Assembly: GCF_029227915.1 (NCBI RefSeq)
Contig: NC_079882.1
Span: 11,842,001-11,906,000, forward strand
Source: Hydractinia symbiolongicarpus
Lineage: Eukaryota; Cnidaria; Hydrozoa; Anthoathecata; Hydractiniidae
Direction: 5' to 3'
DNA length: 64,000 bases
In this document: piece after piece, positions 45,856-57,873 of the stretch
Layout of the letters: every line of letters starts with the position of its first letter
How positions within the stretch are numbered: position 1 is the stretch's first letter
Notes under the pieces: model-generated
Told to the model about the DNA's origin: nothing
The model's input: the letters and a program-made list of their open reading frames with translations, nothing else
Database searches by the model: none
Made by a program: the position numbers and the translations under genes

Positions 45856-48800
45856 ATGTCTGCTTCACATTCAGAGTATATTCAAAAGCTATGTAGATTG
45901 TGTGGGAAGAAAATTGTGAAAAGTAAACATTACGTTAATTTTAAATCTTGTGATATTTACAGTGAAGTGTTTCAATCTATATATGGAATAAATTGTGAAC
46001 AAGAAGATCCTTGTGTATTTCCTAAATTTACTTGTAATGGATGTAGAAGAAAATTAGATGAGATGAAAACGTCAAAAAAAATAATTGGTACTGCTGCATC
46101 ATTTTACCCTCATGTGGATGAAAATTGTGTGTGCATGAATTATGCTGTAAACAGAAAAGACAGCTTAAAAATACTGGAATTAGATGTGAGTATGAAGAAA
46201 GTTGGTTTTAGTATATGTGATAAATCGGATAACTATAAACGTGTCTATACCCTTTGTCAAAATGAAAAAGAATTAAACCATTTGCTTACAATACGTATAG
46301 ACAACAGCAATGGTTGGGATTTCTCCATATATGGGAAACCTATGGAGAAAGAAACAATACAACTAACAAAAACTCTGCCATGTGTTTTGAAAAATGATGA
46401 TATTTCAACTTTCTCGTCATTCTGGAAGTCAGTCAGTGTTTGCACGGGGTTACAAGGTTATGAAGATGTAATCAAGTCGAGATGTAATTTCGAACAGCCA
46501 TTCATGAATCAGAGTGGAACATTTCCAGTAGCTTTTGTTGAAGACGATAAAATGGTCAGATTTGATGAAGACAATTTTAAAACAATACGCCATACCAACT
46601 GTCATTTTTTAGCTGAAAAACCTTCATCTGTATGTAGTATGTGCAATTCTTTTAAACCAACAGTTAAAAAAGTTAGAAGTAGACGGAAAAGTGATGATTC
46701 TGTGCTTGATTCCTCACATACAAACATTCGATATCTTTCCAGAGAAGAACTAGAGGAAAGATATCGCAATACTCAGGGAGAAAAACAGAGAGCAATAAAG
46801 AAAGTTGCCCAATTATCATCTTGGGTAAGAAAAATTACTGAGAAAGAATGCATCCATGTTGATGATGAGCAACACGAATTTATAAAAAATATTGTTTGCA
46901 ATGAGGAAACATGTCCTGAAATACCCGAAGGCAGTCCCCAGTGGTTGTTATGGGAGCAACAAAAAGAAATGGCTTCCAAAAGTTCACCTAATGGCATGAG
47001 ATGGCACCCACTAATTATTAGGTGGTGCCTCAGTTTATACCACCATTCACCAGCAGCATATAAACATTTGCGAAATCCGAATTTGAATTTTTTAAAACTC
47101 CCACATATTGACACACTTAAAAAATACATAAACTTCACTGATCCAATGTGTGGATTCAATCCAGATGTCATTGAAAGATTAATAGTGGATAGTAAAATTG
47201 CAACTCTGGATGATCACCAAAAAAACGTTTCGCTTATTTATGATGAGATGAAAATAAAAGCTGACTTGGTGTTCAGACAGTCAACTGGACAATTGGTTGG
47301 TTTCACTGATATGGGGGATATTAACGATGAGTTAGTTGAATTTCAAAAACGTGCTGAGGGATCATCAGAGAATGATCGTCACTTTGCTTCCTATGTGATA
47401 GTGTTTATGGTTCGAGGAATTGTTTCATCTCTGGTGTATCCTTTTGGATATTTCGCATCATTGGGATTTACCTCTGATCAGCTCTATCCATGTGTATGGG
47501 AGGCGACATATGTATTGGAGGCAATTGGTTTTTATGTTCGAGCATTTATTTCAGATGGTGCTTCTCCCAATAGGAAGTTTTACAAAATTATGGTGACACC
47601 TGATATTGGTAACACATATTGGACCAACAACTTATTATCATTGGACAGAAAGATCTTTTTTATATCCGATGTCCCTCATCTCATTAAAACAACGAGAAAC
47701 TGTTTCGAGAACTCTCATGGAAACAATAATACACGCAATCTTTTTGTAAGTGTTTTTTGTTTGTTTGTTTCAATTTTAAAGTATATCTGTATACATATAT
47801 CAATTTTCTATTTATTAGCTCGATCACATGGATATCAGCTGGAACCATCTTGTCAATGTTTATGAATGGGATCTGAATTTACATGGAGCAGCACCTGGAT
47901 TAAGGAAACTTTATAAACTAAAAGAGGATCACATAAAGTTAACTCCAAGGTTGAGGATGCAAGTTAAGTTGGCTACCCAAGTGAGATATTTTTCTTTTCT
48001 TTTTTTATTATTTATTTGTCTGCTTGTTTGTATTAGTGTTTTCTGAGTGATAGTGGATTCACAGTTTGATTATTTTGTGGGAGTTGCAAATAATGATATA
48101 CTTCTGATAATGTGTTTATCATTGCTCATGTAAATTATGATTTTGCATTTAGGTTTTGAGTAAAACAACTGCTGATGCACTTGAGGTTCAGGGGCTGCAT
48201 TATACGAAAAGTACAATAAAGTTTGTGCGTATGTTTGACCAAGTTTTTGATTGCTTGAATGTATCTTCAATTAATCAAGATCGTGGCGGAAAAATAGCTC
48301 TTGCAGCATATAGAGATGTTAACGATTGGCGTTTTGAGGTTAGTAGTATCATTCGAAATACATTCAATTATTTTGTAACGGAATTCAGAAACACAACATT
48401 TTTCCCTCAAAAAGCTCAAGTTCATTTTGCATATTTGTAAACCAGTCCTAAAGAACTTGATCTCCATGTAAAAGGGTGTGCAAATATTTCCATTTTCATT
48501 TTTCATTTTTTTCACATCAACATGTAAAATTCAGTTTTTAGAGAAAGAATTCCTCGAACATTACCTGGGAAGGTGGGAAGAACAAGCCAATGACACACCT
48601 AATTTATCCCAAGATGAAAAAAATAAATTGTTATTGAGCAAACAGACGATAAATGGTTGGAAAATAACAGGTAAAAAATCTACATTTTTCTGCAATTGTG
48701 GTTCCAGGCAATGTTTCATGGACAAACGGTGTTGTTCTATAAATGTATATTTTTTTTATCTTTGTCCATAGTGAAATCATTCGTGGAACTGACCAAATTA

Positions 48801-49067
48801 CTTCTCCAGAGTCCAAATGTCAAGATGATTTTGAGCGAGAAATTCTCACAAGATCCATTGGAGGAACATTTCGCTCGTCAAAGACGAAGTGGTGGTACAT
48901 GTGACAACCCAACACTTTATCAATTTGGCCAACAAGAACTTTCTTTGCTTGTTATGAAATCTGAGTTGATCAGAGATCTACGTGGAAACACTCGACGTGG
49001 TAATCAAAATCAGATTCACCTAGACGTAAATGATATGAGGAAACTTCCACAGAAAAGAAAGAGATAG
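45856..49067 (+). CDS. P-superfamily transposase with N-terminal Cys-pair finger, 5 exons, intact
   Basis: DDE-type transposase that would act on the TIRs of the surrounding element. Exons 45856-47745, 47819-47980, 48153-48338, 48535-48670 and 48772-49067; all GT-AG, phases close, 889 codons without interruption. N-terminus: CRLCGKK at residues 14-20 and a second pair, CNGC, near residue 61, a ZAD-like zinc-binding arrangement; no THAP signature is seen. The RNase H-like core has YDEMKIKADLVF (D463), GQLVGFTDMG, FISDGASPNRKF (D567) and VPHLIKTTRN; the C-terminal block FSQDPLEEHFARQR carries the likely third acid, E822, with DNPTLYQFG after it. These are hallmark P/THAP9 blocks. ATG 45856 is chosen because it directly precedes the finger; the frame upstream has no other ATG. 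Confidence 0.9.
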
Positions 49068-50280
49068 TTATTTATATATTGATACTTTTGGAAACATGAT
49101 TGTTTGACTATTTTATTTATATTTTTTCTGAGTATGTCAGACATTTTTTCCATTACGCTTTTTCAACATAGAAGTTCTTTTGTTATTAGTGCCTTGTCTT
49201 TTGAGTCACATCTTTTGCAAATATTTTTAGTGGAGTACGATTTTGACTTTGATTTGAAACATTTTTTTGAAAACATCAAATCTTAGAAAATAATTGAGAT
49301 TAAAAACATTTAGGATTGCTACTTTATTATTGCTATGTAATTTTTATTTATGTCATCGGGAAATTACAACTATTACGGAATTTCTTTTATCTTCATTTCG
49401 AATGGATCCGCCATACGTGAATAAATATTACAGTTTTGTTTTGCTTTTTTACATACTCACTTCGCGATATGTAGAACAACCCTGGGGACAAGTTTCATTA
49501 TATTCCCAACAAGAATTCATGCGAAGGAGTGTCGAAATTAATATTCGCTATTCGGGACTATGTTGATTTAAAAAAAGAACGTGACAAAGGCCTCTTGGTG
49601 TAAGGGTGTATACAAACCACAATAAAACATACCCGATACCCGTGTGAGATGTAAAACTTGTTTGCAAAGAGAGTTCGATACCCGTGTGAGATATAAAACT
49701 TGTTTGCAAAAAATTTAATCAAATGGAATAATCAAAAAGTGAGTTGATTTCATCAGGCCACAGTCAGGCATAGAGCATCCGATGCGGCAATCCTAGGTCC
49801 GAGGTTGCGGTCAGCTTTAAGTAGCGATTCTCGCGTAAGAATATTTGCGTCGGTAATTATGCACGCGCAACTTATTTTTCAGGGTCCCTCCAGCTGATAA
49901 AAAGCATGTTGTTTCATACCATCTTGATTAGCCTATCCATCGACCATTTCTCCGCGTTTTTATGATCTATTAAATTTCTAGCAAAGCGCGCAGAGTTTTG
50001 ATCTCGCAGCATTATTCAGTTTAACGCTTGCCAATGTGCATAACTGAACAAAGAAGTAGCACAAAAAAAAGAAATGAGAGTGAAGTTCACAAATCTTGGC
50101 AAAAATTTAGATTTAAAATAAACAGCTTCAGCGAGATTGAATCCTTACTCAATCCGAAAAAAACCCTTAAAATAGTACAAACATAATAAGGGTATGATTA
50201 TTTTACTAAGAAACACAGTTATATACATGGAAAAGATATATAGAAATTAAAACAAGTTATAGGTAAAAATGTTATGACAA
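49068..50280. other. Spacer between convergent element genes
   Basis: 3' flanks of the transposase and the second gene. A direct repeat containing GATACCCGTGTGAGAT and TAAAACTTGTTTGCAAA occurs near 49635-49670 and 49678-49710. A frame at 49294-49566 (90 codons) has no recognised motif. Confidence 0.4.
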
Positions 50281-52071
50281 TTAGTTAAGTTTTTTTCTCA
50301 TTGCTGGTTCACCTTTTTTAGATAAGACTACAGTCAACTTCTCTTTTTTCTCCGATGCTAGAGAAGCAAGTTTGCGTCGAACTACTTGTATATATGCAGT
50401 GACATATGCTTTTGCTCTGATGTCACACCATTTTTTAATGATCTGAGCTTTGAGAATTTTCGATAACTTCTCATTTCCAAGATACCGTGAAAGTATGACC
50501 CAGGCTTGATCAATTAAAGAGTCCTTCATAAGTTCATTTTCGAAAAGTTCCCGTATATCTTCTCCTTTATATTTTTTCAACATGTTCAAATTTAAAACTT
50601 TTCTAATAACGTTTTCAATTCTTCTGCAAAAAATAAACATGTCATCATTGACTTTTATCAGGTATCCTCTGCTGACTTGGTCCACCCAAGATCTTGTATA
50701 ATCCAGAAAACTATATACCTGCAGTTTATCATCACCTGAAACTTTCAATGAGTTCAGAAACTGCAATGCAGCCACAGCAACAACTTTGTTTTTCGAATCT
50801 GCTAATCTTTGGTATTTTTTACGTAGCGAGAAAATTATGTATCCTGAAACATAATACAGAACAGTTTGTTCCTCAGTTGTGAGTTTCAAGTCAAGACTTT
50901 TTTCGACATGTCGATTTTTGTTTTCATGAGCTACTAGTATTTTTATTAACTCCATAACAAATTTCTGCAACAACATAGAGAATTCTTGACTGTCAATGCA
51001 GTATCCTTTAGGTAATACATGTTTCCAATGTTGTCTGAATTTATCGTCTTGTGCAAGTTCATGCACTTTTCTCCAAAGAGATTCTTTTCCTGAACCAGTC
51101 AGTAGGTTAGATTTTTGCAATTCTTTAAATATGCGACACACTACATTTTCAGAAATAATGTCCAAAACATCACTCCCAGCATTCAAAATTGAGTTGGCTA
51201 ATTCTTTGACACGATTTCCAGGTGTTTTGAATCCTTTCACAACAATGTTATTGATTGGGTCTTTTGAAATTTTAACCATAGCATCACGAACAAAATTCAT
51301 TTTTTCTTGCTGCAGCTCATGATCGGTGATGGATAAAGATTCTAAAAGGGTGCAAAAAAAAAGGTTTATACCACCAGTTCACAATATTTTGCTCTATATA
51401 TAGCAAAAAAAAATTCCTTATGTTCTCAGAGTTCATGAATGAATACTTACGATTCGATTTTGATTTAACTTGTTTTGTGGAAATTGTTGTAGTTGATTTA
51501 TTTTTTGAGTCATCAAGAGTTTTTCTTGCCACTGTTGTTGTTTCTGGATCTATTATTGGAATACAGAGTTGACATCAGAACACAGTTGTGATAACAAAAC
51601 AAGACAACAACAACAAAAAGCATATCAAATGATGATAATACAATAGCTTTTCTATGAAATCTACATGCAGAGTCAAAAAACAAAACATTATAGCTAGCTA
51701 GCTAATGGTGTTTTAAAGAAAACATGACTTTATTAAACTGAAGCATTACCTGTTGGCTTTTTACATATCAGAGTATGTTTCTTGTAGTAAGCTTCTTTAA
51801 AATACTGTTTTTTGCACTTGCTGCACACAAACTTCACATTTTTGGTACTGTTGTTATCAACCACCATGTCCACATCTTCTTCATCAACGAATACTATTTG
51901 AGGAATACCCAAATATCCAGCATCTACTTCATTTTCTTCTTCCAACAGATCTTCCACAAACGATACTTCCACCTCACAACTTTCGTAAACAGTAAAATCT
52001 GACAACATTTCTTCCGTCACAAAAAAGTCATCATCCAATTCTATTATATTTTTAACGTCTTCGCCTGCCAT
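50281..52071 (-). CDS. Accessory protein of the giant P-type element, 3 exons, unknown function
   Basis: Exons on the minus strand: 51750-52071, 51451-51549 and 50281-51341; all GT-AG, phases close, 493 codons, no interruption. The N-terminal 85 residues are strongly acidic (IIELDDDFFVTEEM; EEDVDMVVD). A finger follows, FVCSKCKKQYFKEAYYKKH with CKK after it: CxxC then H and Cys, a C2HC-like zinc finger at about residues 86-104. A Thr/Lys-rich linker (exon 2) leads to a 350-residue helical C-terminal region. I recognise no catalytic motif. It is convergent with the transposase and its start lies 264 bp from the right terminus. Being intact beside an intact transposase suggests a shared role such as terminus binding or regulation; that is inference. 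Confidence 0.8.
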
Positions 52072-52303
52072 TTCGCTTCTTGCTTGTTTATGATATGTAA
52101 AAACGACAAATTTATCAACTAACAAGCATTTACCGCTGAGAGAAAAATAGCCGCGGGCTCATAATTTATGCAAATAGTAACAAAAGACAACGGCTAATTT
52201 ATTAATTTAAGCGCGAGATTTCAAATTTTGATTGACAGAATTCGATGTAAGAACAATAGAGAAAAGTAAACATGAGACACGGATGATTTCAATAGAAATA
52301 AAA

Positions 52304-52335
52304 GAGTTCTCTCTCCTTCTTTTTAAACCTCCTTG
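52304..52335 (-). repeat. Right terminal inverted repeat (32 bp)
   Basis: Exact inverse of 22219-22250. The subterminal 11-mer lies at 52274-52284. Confidence 0.85.
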
Positions 52336-52342
52336 GTTGTCG
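52336..52342. repeat. Right 7-bp target-site duplication of the 30-kb element
   Basis: GTTGTCG, identical to 22212-22218. A chance match at a fixed position has probability of about 1 in 16,000. Confidence 0.8.
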
Positions 52343-54530
52343 GTAGTGTTGCTGTTAAAATGGCCACTATATGCAGCAGTACAATAGTCCTATAGTAGTA
52401 TCAACTGGTTTTTTGTAGAAGTAAAAAAAATATGTAGAATTAATTTTCCTTTTGCCGAGAACAGTACTGGCATAATGTTAAGATAACTTAAAAACCCTGA
52501 ATAAGTTGAATTCAAGTTGGACAGACATGTTGTCATTCCCAGTTACACTTCTCCTGATGTTTTTGATGTCTCATCATGATGTGGAATTGCTCAGAGATAA
52601 GAATTTTGTTTTTTCATTTCGTTTTGTTTAACTTGAAGAGGTGGCACCATAAGTTTTCCTTCTACCAAAATTGGGACTCTTGTATTGATTTTATTATACT
52701 TATAACAAATCTTTAAAACAAATTCTCGTGGTCACAAAATGTAACCTTTCTTTCGTAACAAACAACAAACATTTTATCCAAAAACCTCTTATTCAGATAT
52801 CACCCGTTAAATGAGCTTGGATTTTTTATATTTTTTCCCGATTACTAACAGTAAAAAAATACTGAAGTGAAATTCATTGTGTGACTAGAGCGTTGACATA
52901 TTGTCTTATCAAAATAAAACCTGGACATACAGCAAAGTTGTGAGGAATACCTAAATGGTTAATAACTGTGTAAATTGTTTTATCAGATTTTTATTTGTCC
53001 TTTATATTATAAACAGACGTAATAAAGGTGACGTTTAAGCTAACATGCAATATAGTTGCATGCGAAAAAATGCGTCAAACTTCTCACTTGAAGTGTCTCT
53101 TCATTGAACAGTGAAATGAGATGACCATAAAATGTACATGCTACTTATTCTAATGTTTACAAAGACAAAAATAACGTTTTAAAATATTTCGTGGTTTTGT
53201 CGAAAATTAGATTGTAATAGGAGAAATATGTAGGAAGTGGAAGAAGAAAGATTCGCCCGACCTTTAATTTTTGCGCGAACATATTTGGGGAATGTCTTCG
53301 GCATCTTAATAGATTTAGAGTGTTTATTTAGGCAACAAACCCAAAAAATGTTTCTTTCCCAGCTAATAATATCGGTATATTTCCGCGCTACCAGAACATA
53401 CAAAGTTGGTCACATACTTCACTTACTGGATAAAAATCATTGTCGCGATTACACTGTTGACAACAAGTGCCAAACTTCTTACCGAGTGTACTTCTCACAC
53501 GTTGCTATTATTTTATCGAGTTAAATATCAAATCAAATTAATTTGCGAGTTGAAACATTGCGGTTCAAGCTGCCAAAAAGTGGGAGTGGTTTCACTTAAA
53601 GAATGACGTCAGAGATATTGAAGTCGCCATAGTTGCGTGTACAGTGTTTGAATGAAATGAAGCGTAAATAACGTCACTGGATGCCATCTTTTAATGTGAA
53701 TGCCAGGAAGAAGACCAAAAGATACTTTCGGTGTCCGATCTGCTTAGGCAATTATGGTAAAGGCAAAATTTGTTTTAAAGTATGCTTTTTAATGCGTGCA
53801 CTCTACAAGGGTGAATTTTTTTATTGGTAAATATATTTTAGGCAGCACGTTTAGCAAGCAAGCAAGCTGGATGTTTTGTGTTGTTTTAAACATCTTAACT
53901 TTGAAATGTAAAAAATGTCTCCAAATTGTAAAGGATATAATACAAAAAAAAGAAGAAAAATGCCAAAAAAGTTTTTGTTATCTCATAATAGTTTTTATCC
54001 CGAAAAAGTTTTTGTCTTGAAAAACATCTAGAGCTTTTTTTCTTCTCACAGAAATGAAAGAACATGCCGAGTCAAAATTTCAAAATGTGTATTTAAAATA
54101 TACGTGACGTAAAGAAGAACACGACTGTCGCAAATTATTATTATAAAAAAAATATTCACATCTTAATCGACAAACTTTTGTGGCAAAAAGGCACTTGTTC
54201 ATTGCGATAGCTAAGAAATTCAAAAAAAGCATTCTTGTCAAAAAAATCAAGCTTTAGAGGAAATCGCTCATGTAATTAGAAACCAGTAAGCAGTCAGGTT
54301 ATAACCAACTATACTAGAATCAATACACAACCCGGACTTTGATTATGAAATTGTTTTGCTTCTTTTCCTATAACGTACGATAATTGTTTTAATCACTTAC
54401 GAAAGAGCTTCATAGCCCAGCCTAACTGACTTTTTTTCTTCTATTTCTTCTTCTACAGCTCTCCCTTTGACTTGTAATTTGTTTATTTATTTCTTTTACT
54501 TTCCGCGGGCCCTGTACCGTAATCGCAGAA
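52343..54530. other. Intergenic, one possible coding exon
   Basis: Mostly AT-rich. At 53681 an ATG opens MPSFNVNARKKTKRYFRCPI, continuing CLGNY, and then meets a GTAAAG donor near 53757. The CPIC pair could start a zinc finger, but no following exon was found. Otherwise nothing recognised. Confidence 0.3.
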
Positions 54531-54539
54531 ATGCCTATA

Positions 54540-54700
54540 CAGGGTTCCCACTCCTTTTTCAAAACAAAATTTGAGAGGATTTGAAGACTTTTGAGGAGTT
54601 TTTTGTGATTTTTGAGAAGATTTTGTTAACAAGATTGAGGAGATTTGGGGAGAAAAACTTGCACTTGTAAAAATTAAGGAACACACAGACTGGCATCTCA
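54540..54700. mobile_element. Fragment with hAT-like terminus
   Basis: CAGGGTTCCCACTCC at about 54541 resembles a hAT 5' end, followed by GAGGATTTGAAGACTTTTGAGGAG-type repeats. The opposite terminus is not seen. Confidence 0.4.
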
Positions 54701-54764
54701 ATATTTTCTTACAAAAGTGAACTTATTTTTTTCTTTTTATATTTGTCGATAAAGCCCATGAAAA

Positions 54765-55420
54765 AATCCACTGAGGCCGGATAAAAATGAAAAATAAGCG
54801 TCATTTAAATTTTGATGACGTCAGCAAACCACCTACAAAAAAATTAGAACCTTGTTTTCACGTTGCCTCTATTGTGTAGAGCTTATAGTGCTGATCAAAA
54901 AAATGTATAGTATCATGTACTTTTGACAAACGGTTGCAAAGATATTATGGTTTGAAGGTTTTTTGATGACGTCTTCAAATTAGCTGACATTTTGAACAAA
55001 TTACGGTTATTAATTTAGGGAATAGCCGGAGACCCGGCGTCGAAAGGCAAGGTAAAGCCACAAGTAACTGTGTTACCCGGCAGAGCGATTAATAAGAACC
55101 GTAACAATAATAATACACAGACTATGTGTGTGTGTGTAACAGGCAAAGTGGATGTGCTCATTTTCCTTTGATGTTCCCGAAGAATGCATGTCTAAATGTT
55201 AAATATTCTGACGTTACGGGCGAAGTCAATAACACTACTTTAACGTCAATATCCTATATTAAATCAATGAAGCCATTACAATGGGCTTAAAACTTTAAGG
55301 CCAAATAACTTGGAAACGAGGTGGTGACGTCAATGATTTTTCATTGCGTGGATAACTAGGGACCACCTAGGACCAATTTGGGTAATTTTTCTTTCCTTAA
55401 AGATTGTATCAACTTTCCTT
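54765..55420. mobile_element. Two abutting Helitron-family fragments in opposite orientation
   Basis: About 54765-54980 is the inverse of parts of 61400-61690 (GACAAACGGTT, CCTCTATTGTGTAGAGCT). 55105-55390 is similar in direct orientation to 61125-61365 (TCATTTTCCTTTGATG, AGGGACCACCTAGGACCAA). No complete termini were found. Confidence 0.55.
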
Positions 55421-57873
55421 GTCAAATTTCGTTTTGCATTTTCATTTGATAAAACGATGATGATGATGGCGAAAGGGATCATTCGTCGAAAACTAAACTT
55501 GAAATACAAACACAACATAAAAGAGGAATGATTGCAGGCCACAGCAACCAAAATTGTGGTGATTCAAATTAAATAATATAGAAAATAGCATAGGAATAGG
55601 AACCCAAGCTACTGTTTACCCAAGACCAAATACTTTCGAAAAAAAAAATGACAAAAACTGTGCTCTAATAACTTCTAAGCTATTCTGTCTAATTTTAAAC
55701 AGGGTGGCCACATATTTAATACGTCGTAATGTTAGAAGATTGTAGTTAAATTTAGGTTTTTGGGGTCAAATGGTAATAAAAAACACTACAGAACGTATAT
55801 TTTAAGATATTTTTTTTAAATTTTAGACGAAAATTATAAGTTACTAATAAACAAGCGTTTCCTTATTTCAATGTCAGAGAGACTGTTCAATTCGAATTGC
55901 AGATATAATGAAATATAATTCATCAGTCCTGTTGCAAAAAAATTATACATATCCTCAATTTTTTGTCACATTACGGAGTTTCATACCGCGCTAACGAAGC
56001 GCTTGAAGGGACAAATTTTTATACCCCCCGCAGAGCGTAAGGCATTTTCTAGGAAAAACATGCAGCACGCAGAGAATTACTCACTTTTTCCTTTGTATTT
56101 TCACTTTTTAAACTGGTGTGATATATTAATTTTACGATTATTTAAAAGAAGGGTACTCAGTACTGACATAAGAGTGTATATTATGAAAATTCAAGACCTA
56201 AACTTGGTTATTAATTGCTTTAAGCTGTGGGTACACTCATCACGAAAAGTTAGCAGTCAAAAGAGAAAGAAACCTTATTTTTAGTAGCTAGTTACATCAC
56301 AGGTTTTTACTATTGTCATGCAAGACTTATATATAGCTAGCTAGCTACTAGCACAGCAAAAATACTGTAGCTCATTAAACAAATACCTATAATATTAAAA
56401 AGCAATTCCAAAAGCTCTTATTTTGTGTTTGCTAGAAACTTTATTTAACTAACCAGGGTTGGACTACCTACATTTTTCAGACATTAAATTAAAAATTGTG
56501 AAACCTGGCTGTCTCAATTTTTCTAAGCTAGGGATTCACACTGGGTCACTCATATATATCGCTTTTTGATTTTTTAGCCTTATTCGTACAGTAATCAGAT
56601 AGCTATATAGGTGGGCACGTGTCTAGATGTTAAAAATAGGATCATAAAAACTCATTTTTAATATCACTCAACTTCAAGAAACATAAAACAGTGCAGTTTG
56701 AACACCAACTTAACCTCAAAAATTGCTACGCCTCAGTTTTGCATGAGAAAAATTCAAAGTTTCAACCGCTGTGAAAAATAAAATAATATATGTATTGTGG
56801 TTAAAATAACTCTGTCATAAAACAAAATGACAAAAATTTAATATTTGGATAAAAAATAATAGATGATACCATAAACAATTTAGGAGATTTTAGAAGCGTC
56901 TCCGTTTTTTTAGATTATTCAGGAAACTTTGGGTGCTGTGACCATCTTGTTGAAGTCAAACAATTCAATAAAAGCTATTTCTAGTACAGAAATTTCCTGT
57001 CCATAGTTGTTAAGCAACAGTGCAAAGCAGACGTACTTTTTTTAAACGCCCCCTTCAGAAGCCAATTTTTCAAAAGCGCCCAGGTGCAGTAAGTTATATG
57101 CAGTAAGTATATAGTCATGGGATCTTGATTTTTAGATTTTTGGGAAACACGTCCATGTTTTTTTAGAGAAAACACAGGAAACTCGGCTTGATTGGATTAC
57201 TTGAAGTAGAAATTCTCGTATGCTCGTATACACATGTGGAAATATCGTAATAAAACAATTCATTTTGATAGTTTTGAACTAAAGCAATATACATTACATC
57301 TCCACAGCGCAAGGAGTAGCTAAAACCTGTAAATTTATTAAAACTGGATCGTTATCTGGAAGTATAATGGACTATAAATCAACACTGAAGAAAAAGTTTT
57401 TGACTTGTCAAGTTACTAATCCGCTAATTTGAATTTTGGCAGCAGTCTGTCAGTCTGTCGGAGCAGTTTCATCTTGTCAAAATATTAACACTTAAAAGGT
57501 GATGAACAAACAAGAAATATTATGGTAATGTGGAAAAACGTAAATCGAAGATAAAAACAAACAAACAAAAGTTTAGAGACAAATAAATTTGTTTGTATAT
57601 TTCAATAAACTCAATTGTAGTAATCAAACAAAACGATAATTCGTATAAAATTTTAATTGACTTCTCGCTTGAAAAATACAAGTTAAATTAATAATTACAA
57701 CGGAAATATTATGTGCGTGTATATATAAAATTTCAATAGATTCGTTTTAATTTTTTAATATTGCAATTGATAGTCCAATATTTAATTGTTTTTTTCTTTC
57801 ATTTTAACTCAGCATCCAACATTTTTAGTATTCATAAAAGGTGATTCCCCGGGGCAGCTTACCAATCGCAATA
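55421..57873. other. Intergenic, no gene recognised
   Basis: AT-rich DNA downstream of the ceramidase gene. Short open frames (for example 56003-56284) carry no family motif. Confidence 0.4.

Larger units (their letters stand above)
22219..52335. mobile_element. Giant (30.1-kb) P-superfamily foldback transposon
   Basis: Seen directly: both ends carry a perfect 32-bp inverted repeat (22219-22250 and 52304-52335, starting CAAGGAGGTTTAAAAAG). An 11-bp inverted repeat, ATCCGTGTCTC, lies just inboard (22310-22320; inverted at 52274-52284), and GTTGTCG flanks both termini. The right end holds an intact P-type transposase gene and a second gene. A long minisatellite with shared flanks lies inboard of each end in opposite orientation. 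Known: P elements have 31-bp TIRs, 11-bp subterminal inverted repeats and 8-bp duplications, while the P-superfamily foldback Galileo has long TIRs with internal tandem repeats and 7-bp duplications. Inference: this is one insertion, far larger than usual relatives, carrying about 16.7 kb of central DNA. Alternatively, it is a composite of two elements moved together. Confidence 0.75.
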
